From positions 1-64,000 of the forward strand of contig NZ_SPQT01000021.1 in NCBI RefSeq assembly GCF_004571025.1: DNA of 64,000 nt. Direction: 5' to 3'. Both the position numbers and the translations under genes were made by a program. This DNA comes from Bradyrhizobium niftali. GTDB lineage: Bacteria > Pseudomonadota > Alphaproteobacteria > Rhizobiales > Xanthobacteraceae. Shown piece by piece: positions 33,914 to 42,160 of the stretch (its first letter is position 1; each line of letters begins with the position of its first letter). The notes under the pieces were generated by a model. That model worked only from the letters and a program-made list of their open reading frames with translations, did no database searches and had not been told where the DNA came from.

Positions 33914-35356
33914 ATGATGGGCGAGCTATCGCTCCGGATGACTGACGGGACGCATATCGTTGTGCCGGCCACGCTCGGCGCCATCACCACTTATGTCATC
34001 CTCGAGCAGGAATCGTGGTTCGAGAAGGAGACGGCGTTTCTCGCAAGCTGGCTAAAGCCGGGCATGACCGTGCTCGACATCGGGGCCAATCTCGGCGTCT
34101 ACAGCCTGCCGATGGCGCGGCTGCTCGCGCCTCATGGCCAGGTGTTCGCCTATGAACCAGCCAGCGAGCCGCGCCGCCTGCTCGCGCTCAGCAAGGCCAA
34201 GAACGAGGCCACCAACCTGCATGTCGTCGCCGCCGCGCTGTCCGACGGTGAGCGCGAGGGTCAGCTGGTGCTGGGCAGCTCCAGCGAGCTCAACTCGCTG
34301 CAAGGCAGCGGTCCCAGCGAAAACGTTCAGATCACGTCGCTCGACGCCGAACAGAAGTCAAGGAAATGGGGCGCCATCGACTTCGTCAAGATCGACGCGG
34401 AAGGAGAGGAAGAGCGCATTCTAGCCGGCGCGCAGGCATTTTTCTCCGAGCACTCTCCCCTGGTGATGTTCGAGATCAAAGCCGGCGAGAAGCACAATGA
34501 CGGCCTGCCGGCAGCGTTCGCCAGTCTGGGCTTCGGCATCTACCGGCTCCTCGGCGGCGCCCCCGTCCTGGTACCGGTCAAGATCGGCGAACCGCTCGAT
34601 CCCTACGAGCTCAACCTGTTCGCAGCCAAACCCGAGCGCGCCGCAGCACTCGCAGGCGAGGGTTTCCTGATCGAGACCATTCCGGTGTGGGAGCCCGACG
34701 ACACCGCACGCGACTGGGCGCTTGCGCAGTTCAAGGCGCAATCCTTTGCACCGATTTTCAATGCGCTGCCCGGCGGCGCCGCGGCTCAGGACCCGATTTA
34801 TCGCGACGCTCTTGCCGGCTATGCGATCTGGCGCTCCCAGGAGCACACATGGCCCCAGCGTTACGCGGCGCTGAAGTTCGCTTGCGATACGCTCGGCGCG
34901 CTCTGTCAGCAGCAAGCTTCGCTGTCGCGCCTTTCGACGCTCGCCCGCATCGCCTCGGACATCGGCAACCGCACGATGGCCGTCAACGCACTGCGGTTCA
35001 CGGCGGAGGTACTCAAAGGCGGCAAAGGCCGCATCCTGGAACCATTCTGGCCGGCAAGTCCGCGGTTCGACCATCTTGCGCCCGGGGACAACGTCGTCGG
35101 CTGGTTCGTGGCTGCAGCGCTCGAGCGGTTCGAACAGCTCGCGTCGTTCTCCTCATGCTTTGCACCGCCTTCCGTCGATCTCGACTGGCTGGCAAAGCAG
35201 CCGCTGGTTGCCACCGAGATCGAACGCCGCCGTGTTCTCCAGCGGGCACGCGCAGGTCAAAAGGTCGCGGTCCCATCGCGTCTGCGCAGGGCGGCGCCGG
35301 ACCACCTCAACGCCGCGGCCTGGCGCGCCGGCGTAGTGCCCAACACGAGCCTGTGA
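33914..35356 (+). CDS. FkbM-family methyltransferase with a long C-terminal extension
   Basis: A 480-residue protein. Residues about 45-210 are an FkbM-type S-adenosylmethionine methyltransferase: TVLDIGANLGVYSLPMA is the SAM-binding loop, FAYEPASEP the following acidic strand, and FVKIDAEGEEERILAGA the FkbM hallmark. The remaining about 260 residues resemble no domain that I know and contain Trp-rich helices (AIWRSQEHTWPQRYAALKFA). ATG 33914 is chosen because GGGAGGGA lies 1-8 bases upstream; ATG 33893 is an alternative. FkbM enzymes O-methylate polyketides, sugars or lipids; the substrate is unknown. The gene sits alone on the plus strand between gatB and gatA. Confidence 0.82.
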   Translation: MMGELSLRMTDGTHIVVPATLGAITTYVILEQESWFEKETAFLASWLKPGMTVLDIGANLGVYSLPMARLLAPHGQVFAYEPASEPRRLLALSKAKNEATNLHVVAAALSDGEREGQLVLGSSSELNSLQGSGPSENVQITSLDAEQKSRKWGAIDFVKIDAEGEEERILAGAQAFFSEHSPLVMFEIKAGEKHNDGLPAAFASLGFGIYRLLGGAPVLVPVKIGEPLDPYELNLFAAKPERAAALAGEGFLIETIPVWEPDDTARDWALAQFKAQSFAPIFNALPGGAAAQDPIYRDALAGYAIWRSQEHTWPQRYAALKFACDTLGALCQQQASLSRLSTLARIASDIGNRTMAVNALRFTAEVLKGGKGRILEPFWPASPRFDHLAPGDNVVGWFVAAALERFEQLASFSSCFAPPSVDLDWLAKQPLVATEIERRRVLQRARAGQKVAVPSRLRRAAPDHLNAAAWRAGVVPNTSL

Positions 35357-35360
35357 AGGC

Positions 35361-35660
35361 TCAGGCGCGCCCCGTTGCGAGCAGCGCCGTTGCGATCCGC
35401 TCCCACTCCGCTTCCAGCGAATCCTTTGCAGCTGGCTGGCCGGCCTGGCGGTACCAGTAGCCGGCGTTACCGAGATCGCCTTCGACGCGGTGCAGATAGG
35501 CGTGCACCCAGGCGGCCTCGTGGCTGCTCTCGTCCTGGACGATCTTGTGCGCGCGGTCCCAGTCGCCCTTCGCCCCCCACCAGAGACCGGCGAGCGGCGC
35601 GTTCAGGTCCGGCGCCGGCGCTGCGCCGTCGAGGCTCGCGATGAACGCGGCGACATTCAC
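35361..35660 (-). CDS. Conserved hypothetical protein, 99 residues, coupled to gatA
   Basis: The frame starts with GTG 35660, overlapping the gatA stop (GTGA), and runs 99 residues. It contains APLAGLWWGAKGDWDRAHKI and EAAWVHAYLHRVEGDLGNAG followed by YWYRQAGQPAAKDSLEAEW, a pattern I remember from a widespread small protein of unknown function. Trp, Tyr and His content suggests a compact helical fold. A longer frame reaches to 35951 but lies inside gatA. Linked translation with gatA is suggested by the overlap; a functional link is not established. It is tail to tail with the FkbM gene. Confidence 0.8.
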   Translation of the reverse strand: MNVAAFIASLDGAAPAPDLNAPLAGLWWGAKGDWDRAHKIVQDESSHEAAWVHAYLHRVEGDLGNAGYWYRQAGQPAAKDSLEAEWERIATALLATGRA

Positions 35661-37132
35661 CACCACCTCGCGGGCGTGAAGCGGCCGGCGGCCTGCTCGA
35701 TCACCTCGCCGAGCGAGAACAGCGTCTCCTCGTCGAAGGGACGGCCGATCAATTGCAGGCCGAGCGGCAGGCCCTGCGCGTCCTTGCCGGCGGGCACGGC
35801 GATGCCGGGCAGGCCCGCCATGTTCACGGTCACCGTGAAGATGTCGTTGAGATACATCTCGACCGGGTCGGCGCCGCCCTTCTCGCCGATGCCGAAGGCC
35901 GCCGACGGCGTCGCCGGCGTCAGGATCGCGTTGACGCCCTTGGCGAAGCAATCCTCGAAATCCTTCTTGATCAGCGTGCGGACCTTCTGGGCGCGGAGAT
36001 AATAGGCATCGTAATAGCCGGCCGAGAGCACGTAGGTGCCGATCATGACGCGGCGGCGCACTTCGGCGCCAAAACCTTCGGCGCGGGTGTTCTCGTACAG
36101 CTCGATAATGTTTTTGCCCTGCTCGCGCAGGCCGTAGCGCACGCCGTCATAGCGCGCGAGGTTCGAGGACGCCTCCGCCGGCGCCACGATGTAATAGGCC
36201 GGCAGCGCGTATTTGGTGTGCGGCAGCGACACCTCGACGAGCTCGGCGCCCGCCGCCTTCAGCCAGGCCGCGCCCTCGCTCCACAGCTTCTCGATCTCGG
36301 CCGGCATGCCGTCGAGACGATATTCCTTGGGGATGCCGATCTTGATGCCCTTCACGGACTTGCCGATCGCGGCCTCATAGTCCGGCACGGCAATGTCAAC
36401 CGACGTCGTGTCCTTCGGATCGTGCCCGGCCATCGAGCGCAGCAGCATCGCGCTATCGCGCACGCTGCGTGCGATCGGACCTGCCTGGTCGAGCGAGGAG
36501 GCGAAGGCGACGATGCCCCAGCGCGAGCAGCGACCGTAGGTCGGCTTGATGCCGACGGTCGCGGTGAACGCCGCCGGCTGGCGGATCGAACCGCCGGTGT
36601 CGGTCGCGGTCGCGCCCATGCACAGCAGCGCCGCCACGGCCGAGGCCGAACCACCGGACGAGCCGCCCGGCACCAGCGTCGTGTTGCTGCCGTCACGCCG
36701 CCACGGATTGCCGACGGGACCGAAGCACGAGGTCTCGTTGGCCGAGCCCATCGCGAACTCGTCATTGTTGAGCTTGCCGAGCATCACCGCGCCGTCGCGC
36801 CAGAGCTGCGAGGTGATGGTGGACTCGTAGGTCGGCACGAAATTGCCGAGGATCTTCGAGCACGCCGTGGTGCGCACGCCCTTGGTCGCGAACAGGTCCT
36901 TGATGCCCAGCGGGATGCCGGCGAGCGGGCCGCCCTCACCCCTGGCGATCTTCTCGTCCACGGCCTTCGCCATGTCACGCGCGCGATCGGGCGTCTCCAT
37001 CACGAAGGCATTGAGCACGCGCGCAGCTTCGATCGCGGACAGATGCGCGTCGGTCAGCTCGAGTGACGTGAAAGTCTTGGCCGCGAGACCCTTGCGGGCC
37101 TCGGCGAGCGTCAGCGATGTCAAATCGGTCAT
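35657..37132 (-). CDS. gatA: Aspartyl/glutamyl-tRNA amidotransferase subunit A
   Basis: A 491-residue amidase subunit that frees ammonia from glutamine for GatB. The Ser-cisSer-Lys triad is present: Lys78 in GIPLGIKDLF, Ser158 in VPGGSSGGSASA, and nucleophile Ser182 in TDTGGSIRQPAAF. The C-terminal half shows NIIELYENTRAEGFG and PLGLQLIGRPFDEETL. It starts with an ATGA overlap on the 71-residue gene upstream, and its stop overlaps the 99-residue gene downstream, so four consecutive frames (gatC, 71 aa, gatA, 99 aa) form one operon. Confidence 0.96.
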   Translation of the reverse strand: MTDLTSLTLAEARKGLAAKTFTSLELTDAHLSAIEAARVLNAFVMETPDRARDMAKAVDEKIARGEGGPLAGIPLGIKDLFATKGVRTTACSKILGNFVPTYESTITSQLWRDGAVMLGKLNNDEFAMGSANETSCFGPVGNPWRRDGSNTTLVPGGSSGGSASAVAALLCMGATATDTGGSIRQPAAFTATVGIKPTYGRCSRWGIVAFASSLDQAGPIARSVRDSAMLLRSMAGHDPKDTTSVDIAVPDYEAAIGKSVKGIKIGIPKEYRLDGMPAEIEKLWSEGAAWLKAAGAELVEVSLPHTKYALPAYYIVAPAEASSNLARYDGVRYGLREQGKNIIELYENTRAEGFGAEVRRRVMIGTYVLSAGYYDAYYLRAQKVRTLIKKDFEDCFAKGVNAILTPATPSAAFGIGEKGGADPVEMYLNDIFTVTVNMAGLPGIAVPAGKDAQGLPLGLQLIGRPFDEETLFSLGEVIEQAAGRFTPARWW

Positions 37133-37344
37133 TTATTGATCGGGCTGCAGAAGAACGGAGACAGGGTTTTGTCGTTGGCCGGGTCGTCTTTTTTCTTGGC
37201 GGCGGCGTTCGCGGCGGCCTCGATCTCGTCGAGCACGGCATTGACGGCGACATTGGGATCGGCAGCCTTGCCCTGCCGCTCCATCTTGTCGAGATAGTTC
37301 ATGTAGGCCTGGTAGGCCTTCTCATCGTCGCAAAGCAGGCACAT
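37129..37344 (-). CDS. Small conserved protein between gatC and gatA
   Basis: A 71-residue protein beginning MCLLCDDEKAYQAYMNYLDK, with a CxxC pair at residues 2-5 that might bind metal or act in redox, and a third cysteine near the C-terminus (FFCSPINK). The middle is helical, rich in Ala, Glu and Lys. It overlaps gatA by 4 bases (ATGA) and begins about 25 bases after gatC. No known family or function can be named; the position suggests co-expression with the amidotransferase. Confidence 0.75.
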   Translation of the reverse strand: MCLLCDDEKAYQAYMNYLDKMERQGKAADPNVAVNAVLDEIEAAANAAAKKKDDPANDKTLSPFFCSPINK

Positions 37345-37368
37345 CGGACAACGTCCTGAATTAGAGAC

Positions 37369-37656
37369 TTACTCGACGACCTTCGGCACCAGGAAGAAGT
37401 GCCCCTCGGTCGCGGGCGCGTTGGCAACGATATCGTCGGCGACCTCGCCGTCGTTGACCACGTCCTGCCGCTTCTTCATCTGCATCGGGGTGACCGAGGT
37501 CATCGGCTCCACGCCCTCGACATTGACCTCCGAGAGCTGCTCGACAAAGGCGAGCATGGCGTTGAGCTCGCCCTGCAGATGCGGAACCTCGTCCTCGGAA
37601 ACCGCGATGCGCGCCAGATGCGCGATGCGGCGGACGGTAGTGGCGTCGACGGACAT
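37369..37656 (-). CDS. gatC: Aspartyl/glutamyl-tRNA amidotransferase subunit C
   Basis: A 95-residue subunit that wraps around GatA and GatB and stabilises the complex. It begins MSVDATTVRRIAHLARIAVS, and has EDEVPHLQGELNAMLAFVEQ and VEGVEPMTSV, all diagnostic; the C-terminal FFLVPKVVE is also typical. ATG 37656 agrees with family length; the longer frame from 37719 adds unrelated residues. It is the first gene of the gatC-71aa-gatA-99aa run. Confidence 0.95.
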   Translation of the reverse strand: MSVDATTVRRIAHLARIAVSEDEVPHLQGELNAMLAFVEQLSEVNVEGVEPMTSVTPMQMKKRQDVVNDGEVADDIVANAPATEGHFFLVPKVVE

Positions 37657-37743
37657 TATATAAGGCCTCTCACGGCAAAACCTAACCGCCGTATAGCAGA
37701 GGCCGCTTTTGCGCCGCAACCGGCGCTCCCGCCTATCTCCCGC

Positions 37744-38820
37744 CTATCCAGCGAGCGCCTTAAGGCGAGCCAAGGCCGATTTGGCCAGATCCCGGGTCAA
37801 TTCGGCCGCGGGGACCTCGCGGCCCAGGGCGACGGCCTGGCCGGCCCAGAGATTGGTGAAATCCACCCGGCCCTGCTTTTCGGCAGCCGCCTTGAGCGGC
37901 CCCAGTGCGGTCGCGGCATGGGGAAAGGGAGGCGCATCAGGCGAGATCGGGCCCGCCTCGAGCATCAGGCGGTTCTGCACGCCCCGCGCCGGACGGCCGG
38001 TCATGACATTGGTGATGACGGTGGAATCGTCCCGCGCTTCAGCGAGCGCCTTGCGGCCGCCCGCGCTGACCTTGGATTCCGGGCAGCGCAGATACGCGCT
38101 GCCGATCTGCACGCCGGAGGCACCGAGCGCAAAGGCCGCGGCAATGCCGCGCCCGTCGGCGATGCCGCCGGCCGCGATCACCGGCACCTTCACGGCGTCG
38201 GCGACCTGCGGCACCAATGCGAAGGTGCCGGGCTGCTCGGCAATCTTGTCGGTCAGGAACATGGCGCGATGGCCGCCAGCCTCGGCGCCTTGCGCGATCA
38301 CGGCGTCGGCGCCGTGCTGCTCGAGCCAGACGGCTTCCTTCACCGTCGTGGCGGAGGAGATGACGAGGCAGCCGGCTGCCTTGACGCGCTTGAGCAGCGC
38401 TTGCTCCGGCAGGCCGAAATGAAAGCTGACGACTTCCGGCTTCAGCTCCTCGACGACCTCGCAGAAGGCTGCGTCGAATGGCGCACGGTTGGCCGCGGCG
38501 ATCGGTGCCGCCGGATCGAGGCCATGCTCAGTGTAATAGCCGGCGAGCCGCTGCCTCCACCGCGCTTCGGCATCCGTCGTGAGATCGACCGGCGTGTGGC
38601 AGAAGAAGTTCATGTTGACCGGCGCCTTCACGCGCTGGCGGATGAGACTAACCTGCTCGCGCGCCTTCTCCGCCGAGATCATCGCGCAGGGCAGCGACCC
38701 CAGCGCCCCGCCCTGCGCAGCCGCGATCACCAGCTCCGCATCCATCACGCCGGCCATCGGCGCCAGCACGATCGGGAATTCGGTCTTGAAGAGATCGATC
38801 AGTCGACGGTCAGGCCACAT
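37744..38820 (-). CDS. Nitronate monooxygenase-like FMN enzyme (NPD family), copy 1
   Basis: A 358-residue TIM-barrel flavoenzyme of the 2-nitropropane dioxygenase/nitronate monooxygenase family. Visible family features: FPIVLAPMAGVMDAELVIAA, PVNMNFFCH, VIAQGAEAGGHRAMF (with the catalytic His) and VIAAGGIADGRGIAAAFALG, where the FMN phosphate binds. ATG 38820 is used rather than an upstream start lying in the repeat. It is followed upstream by a second, only moderately similar gene of the same family in the same direction. Natural substrate unknown; nitronates such as propionate 3-nitronate are known for relatives. Confidence 0.87.
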   Translation of the reverse strand: MWPDRRLIDLFKTEFPIVLAPMAGVMDAELVIAAAQGGALGSLPCAMISAEKAREQVSLIRQRVKAPVNMNFFCHTPVDLTTDAEARWRQRLAGYYTEHGLDPAAPIAAANRAPFDAAFCEVVEELKPEVVSFHFGLPEQALLKRVKAAGCLVISSATTVKEAVWLEQHGADAVIAQGAEAGGHRAMFLTDKIAEQPGTFALVPQVADAVKVPVIAAGGIADGRGIAAAFALGASGVQIGSAYLRCPESKVSAGGRKALAEARDDSTVITNVMTGRPARGVQNRLMLEAGPISPDAPPFPHAATALGPLKAAAEKQGRVDFTNLWAGQAVALGREVPAAELTRDLAKSALARLKALAG

Positions 38821-38844
38821 GGTTCTCACCTCATGTTCGCTCTT

Positions 38845-38976
38845 CCCTCTCCCCTTGTGGGAGAGGGTGGATCGCCGCACAGCGGCGAGACGGGTGAGGG
38901 GTTTGCATCCGCGGAGACAGACCCCTCATCCGGCACGGATTGCATCCGCGCCACCTTCTCCCACAAGGGGAGAAGG
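38845..38976. repeat. Palindromic dispersed repeat between the two NPD genes
   Basis: Arms of 26 bases at 38845-38870 (CCCTCTCCCCTTGTGGGAGA...) and 38951-38976 (...CCCACAAGGGGAGAAGG) are near-perfect inverted copies, with nested inner arms GGGTGAGGGG and CCCCTCATCC. The GCGGCGAGACGGGTGAGGGG core is a common Bradyrhizobium intergenic motif as I recall. The element overlaps the 3' end of the second NPD gene. Confidence 0.85.
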
Positions 38977-39951
38977 AAAAGAAGAAACCGAGTTGCGCCG
39001 GCCGGCAAGAAGCTGCTCGGCTTCGGTCGCGATCCGCTCGACGATCTCGGCCGCGGGTGGGATATCATGGATCAGGCCGACGGCCTCGCCCGCGATCACC
39101 GCGGCGATGTCGAAATTGCCGGCCGCCTTCGCCGCGGCATACTCGGCCGCGACCGTGGCGACATTCTGCATCAGCTCGACCTCGCGGCCGATCCAGCGAC
39201 TGGCGTGGTCGTTGACCAGGCACCGGCCGGTAAACGGCGCCGGCCAGACGTTGTTGCGTGACAGGTCGAAGATGATGCCGCGCACCGTCGAGCCGCTGCT
39301 TGCGGCGCAGATGCGCCGCTTGGCCTCCTCGGCGCCGTCGGCCTCCTGGCTCGCATAGAAGCGCGTGCCGAGCAGCACGCCGCTCGCGCCCAGCATCATC
39401 ATGGCGGCGAGACCGCGCCCGTCGGCGATACCGCCGGCCGCCACCACAGGCACACGGCCCGCCGCGAGATCGACGATGGCAGGCACGAGATCGATGCTGG
39501 TGCGTGACGCGCCGTGACCGCCCGCCTCCGTGCCCTGCGCGACCAGGATATCGGCGCCGGCGTCGAGCGCCTGCCGCGCCATCGCCTCGTCCTGCACTTG
39601 GCAGATCAGGTGCGCTCCCGCGGATCTGATCTTGGGTGCGAACGGCGCGGGATCGCCGAAGGACAGCATGATCGCCGATGGTCTGGCGGCGAGCGCAATG
39701 TCGAGCAGCTCGGGCCGCTTGGCGAGGCTCCAGGTGATGAAGCCGACACCGAACGGCGCGCGCAGGCCGGCGAGCTTTACGGTCTCCCGCTCCAGCCACG
39801 TCCTCTCGCCGTAGCCGCCGCCGAGAATGCCGAAGCCACCGGCGCGGCTGACGGCCGCCACCAGACGGCTGCCGGCGACGACATCCATCGGCGCCAGCAG
39901 CACGGGATGGTTGATTTCCAGCAAGCTCGTCAGCGGCGTCGCAATGGGCAT
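38926..39951 (-). CDS. Nitronate monooxygenase-like FMN enzyme (NPD family), copy 2
   Basis: A 341-residue NPD-family flavoenzyme with HPVLLAPMDVVAGSRLVAAV, GVGFITWSLAKRPELL, LVAQGTEAGGHGASR (catalytic His) and PVVAAGGIADGRGLAAMMML. Identity to its neighbour is restricted to these motifs, so they are not a recent duplication. The last about 18 residues (SFPSPLVGEGGADAIRAG) are encoded by the palindromic repeat element that follows, so the natural C-terminus has probably been replaced by read-through into the repeat. A divergent LysR gene starts 96 bases upstream and may regulate it. Confidence 0.87.
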   Translation of the reverse strand: MPIATPLTSLLEINHPVLLAPMDVVAGSRLVAAVSRAGGFGILGGGYGERTWLERETVKLAGLRAPFGVGFITWSLAKRPELLDIALAARPSAIMLSFGDPAPFAPKIRSAGAHLICQVQDEAMARQALDAGADILVAQGTEAGGHGASRTSIDLVPAIVDLAAGRVPVVAAGGIADGRGLAAMMMLGASGVLLGTRFYASQEADGAEEAKRRICAASSGSTVRGIIFDLSRNNVWPAPFTGRCLVNDHASRWIGREVELMQNVATVAAEYAAAKAAGNFDIAAVIAGEAVGLIHDIPPAAEIVERIATEAEQLLAGRRNSVSSFPSPLVGEGGADAIRAG

Positions 39952-40047
39952 GGCTCTCCCCGATCTGGACAGTGAGACTAAGCGCGACTAGCATTCTCGA
40001 AAAATGAATTGTTGCGAACGCTGCCATCACAAAAGCGAAACGACGCC

Positions 40048-40938
40048 ATGGAACTCAGCGATATCCAGACCTTCGCCGCGGTCGCCCGCACCGGCGGCAT
40101 CACCCGCGCTGCCGAGGAGCTCAACACTGTGCAGTCCAACGTCACCCAGCGCGTGAAGGCGCTGGAGGCGGAGATCGGCACGCCGCTGTTCGAGCGCCAC
40201 AGCCGCGGCATGACGCTGACCGGCGCCGGCAAACGCCTCCTGCCCTACGCGCAACGGATGGCCGCGCTGTCGCGCGAGGCCGTGCTCGCCGCACGCGACG
40301 ACGGTGAGCCGAAGGGACCGCTGGCAATCGGTTCGATGGAAACGACGGCCGCCGTGCGGCTGCCGCCGCTGCTCGCCGATTTCCACCGCCGCTTCCCGGC
40401 CGTGCGCCTCTCCTTGCGTACGGCGACGACGGCCGACCTCGTCGCGGGCGTGCTCGAAGGCACGCTCGACGGCGCCTTCGTCGCAGGTCCCATCGCGCAT
40501 GCCGACCTCACCGCGACCAGCGCCTTCCGCGAAGAGCTGGTGCTGGTCAGCGCGCAGCGCTGGAGCTCGCTTGCGGAGCTGCGCGCCGGCACGCCAGAGT
40601 CCGGTCCGACGGCGCTCGTGTTCCGCACCGGCTGCACCTATCGCCAGCGGCTTGAGCAGGTCTTCGTCGAGTTCGGCTGGCCGTCGGCCGCACGCTTCGA
40701 GCTCGGCACGCTCGACGGCATGATCGGCTGCGTCGCCGCCGACATGGGCGTGACGCTGCTGCCGCGCACTGTGGTCGAGCGCAGCGCGATGAACGGCAGC
40801 GTGTCGATCCACCCGCTGAGCACCTCGCACGCGCGCGTCGAGACACTCTTCATCCAGCGCAGCGCCGGCCATCAATACAGCGCGCTTCAAGGCTTTGCGG
40901 CCTGCCTGAAGACGGATGACGACGTCATCGCGGCCTGA
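40048..40938 (+). CDS. LysR-family transcriptional regulator
   Basis: A 296-residue regulator. Residues 1-60 form the winged helix-turn-helix (DIQTFAAVARTGGITRAAEE, then NTVQSNVTQRVKALEAEIG), followed by the linker helix and the periplasmic-binding-like effector domain (FRTGCTYRQRLEQVF). ATG 40048 is the start that begins with the HTH. It is divergent from the NPD gene, with a 96-base gap that should contain a LysR binding site, so control of the NPD pair is the natural guess. The effector is unknown. Its end overlaps the convergent small membrane gene by 14 bases. Confidence 0.9.
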   Translation: MELSDIQTFAAVARTGGITRAAEELNTVQSNVTQRVKALEAEIGTPLFERHSRGMTLTGAGKRLLPYAQRMAALSREAVLAARDDGEPKGPLAIGSMETTAAVRLPPLLADFHRRFPAVRLSLRTATTADLVAGVLEGTLDGAFVAGPIAHADLTATSAFREELVLVSAQRWSSLAELRAGTPESGPTALVFRTGCTYRQRLEQVFVEFGWPSAARFELGTLDGMIGCVAADMGVTLLPRTVVERSAMNGSVSIHPLSTSHARVETLFIQRSAGHQYSALQGFAACLKTDDDVIAA

Positions 40939-41140
40939 GATACCAGCGCCGCAGCGCCACCACGGCCCAGATCGCCTCGACGAGACCGAACGGCCAGGCG
41001 CCCTGCAGGAAGCCGTAGGCGGAGCCCAGCGCACAGGACATCGCGAACAGCAGCACGAACCAGTGGCTGCGATCCTCCAGGGCATAGCAGACCAGCATCG
41101 CCGTCACGGCAAACAGGCCGAATAGTGTCAGTGCATCCAT
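40925..41140 (-). CDS. Small membrane protein, 71 residues
   Basis: A hydrophobic protein with probably three membrane segments: LTLFGLFAVTAMLVCYAL, WFVLLFAMSCALGSAYGFL and PFGLVEAIWAVVALRRW. It ends with a basic RRWYLRPR tail expected in the cytoplasm. It overlaps the end of the LysR gene on the other strand by 14 bases. No family role is known to me. Confidence 0.75.
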   Translation of the reverse strand: MDALTLFGLFAVTAMLVCYALEDRSHWFVLLFAMSCALGSAYGFLQGAWPFGLVEAIWAVVALRRWYLRPR

Positions 41141-41187
41141 TGTTACCGGTTCACCCCGCAGCGCGACGCGTGTTATGCGCTAACGCC

Positions 41188-41667
41188 ATGCCCGCTCTTA
41201 TCCTGCCCCTCGTCGATGCTGCAACCCACTGGCCCGAACGCGGAGGGCTGATCGGCCTTGACCTGGGCACCAAGACCATCGGCGTCGCCGTGTCCAATCC
41301 GGACCGGCGGCTGGCGACCGGCGTCGAGACCATTCAGCGCAAGCAATTCAAGCAGGACGCGGCGCGGCTCCTGGCGATTGCGACCGAGCGCAAGGTAGTC
41401 GGCTTCGTACTCGGCCTGCCCATCAACATGGATGGCAGCGAGGGCCCGCGCGCGCAATCGACTCGCGCCTTCGCCCGCAACCTCGCCAATCTCACCACGC
41501 TCCCCATCGGCCTCTGGGACGAGCGCCTCTCGACCGCGGCGGTCGAACGCGAGTTGATCGGCATGGATGTCAGCCGCGCCAAGCGCGCCGAGGTGATCGA
41601 CGAGCACGCCGCGATCTTCATCCTGCAGGGCGCGCTCGACCGCCTCGCCAATTTGCGCCAGATCTGA
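41188..41667 (+). CDS. ruvX: RuvX/YqgF-type Holliday junction resolvase-like nuclease
   Basis: A 159-residue RNase H-fold protein. The catalytic Asp lies in LIGLDLGTKTIGVAVSNPD, and the second and third acidic positions in LWDERLSTAAVERELI and DEHAAIFILQGALD. The FVLGLPINMDGSEGPRAQ loop is the YqgF signature. Family members process the 5' end of pre-16S rRNA and have been linked to Holliday junction resolution. ATG 41188 fits; the 63 bases upstream in frame are not conserved. Confidence 0.93.
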   Translation: MPALILPLVDAATHWPERGGLIGLDLGTKTIGVAVSNPDRRLATGVETIQRKQFKQDAARLLAIATERKVVGFVLGLPINMDGSEGPRAQSTRAFARNLANLTTLPIGLWDERLSTAAVERELIGMDVSRAKRAEVIDEHAAIFILQGALDRLANLRQI

Positions 41668-41683
41668 CCCCGGAAGCAGCGAC

Positions 41684-42151
41684 ATGGCATCGCCGGCGAT
41701 AGCAAGGTTCTCATTCGCCGCGATTATCGGCGCTCTCCTTGCTATCCTGGCCGTGCCGGGTTCGTGCGCCGCCGACGACCATGCCATGTCGGAGCTCAAG
41801 GGCACGTGGTCCGGGACGTTCAATCAGTATTCGCATGACATCAACGGCAGCTTCCCGGTCAAGCTGACCATCGACGCCATCTCCGGAACCGAATTCACGG
41901 GCACCATGGACTGGCCGACCTTCGACAATACCCGGACAAGGGTGAAGGGAATGGTCGACGGCACGCTGATCAAATGGACCGAGACAGAATATCTGAGAGG
42001 CGACGACGCCGTCCTCGGCGGACTGTACGTCGCGCATTTCAAGGCGGACAACGAGATCGGCGGCGACTGGATAGACCCCAAGCACACCATCACGCCAAAG
42101 GGCCCCCGCTACGGGACGCGAGGAGCCGACTTCGTTCTGAAAAAGGAATAG
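41684..42151 (+). CDS. Exported protein of unknown function
   Basis: A 155-residue protein with a signal peptide (FSFAAIIGALLAILAVPG, cleavage near CAA-DDH). The mature part is predicted to be beta-rich: LKGTWSGTFNQYSHDINGSF, PVKLTIDAISGTEFTGTMDW and LKADNEIGG-like strands, a small lipocalin-like or beta-barrel pattern. It follows ruvX by 16 bases and precedes an AEC transporter by 9, so the three are probably co-transcribed. No family is recognised. Confidence 0.78.
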   Translation: MASPAIARFSFAAIIGALLAILAVPGSCAADDHAMSELKGTWSGTFNQYSHDINGSFPVKLTIDAISGTEFTGTMDWPTFDNTRTRVKGMVDGTLIKWTETEYLRGDDAVLGGLYVAHFKADNEIGGDWIDPKHTITPKGPRYGTRGADFVLKKE

Positions 42152-42160
42152 GCGCCCGCC

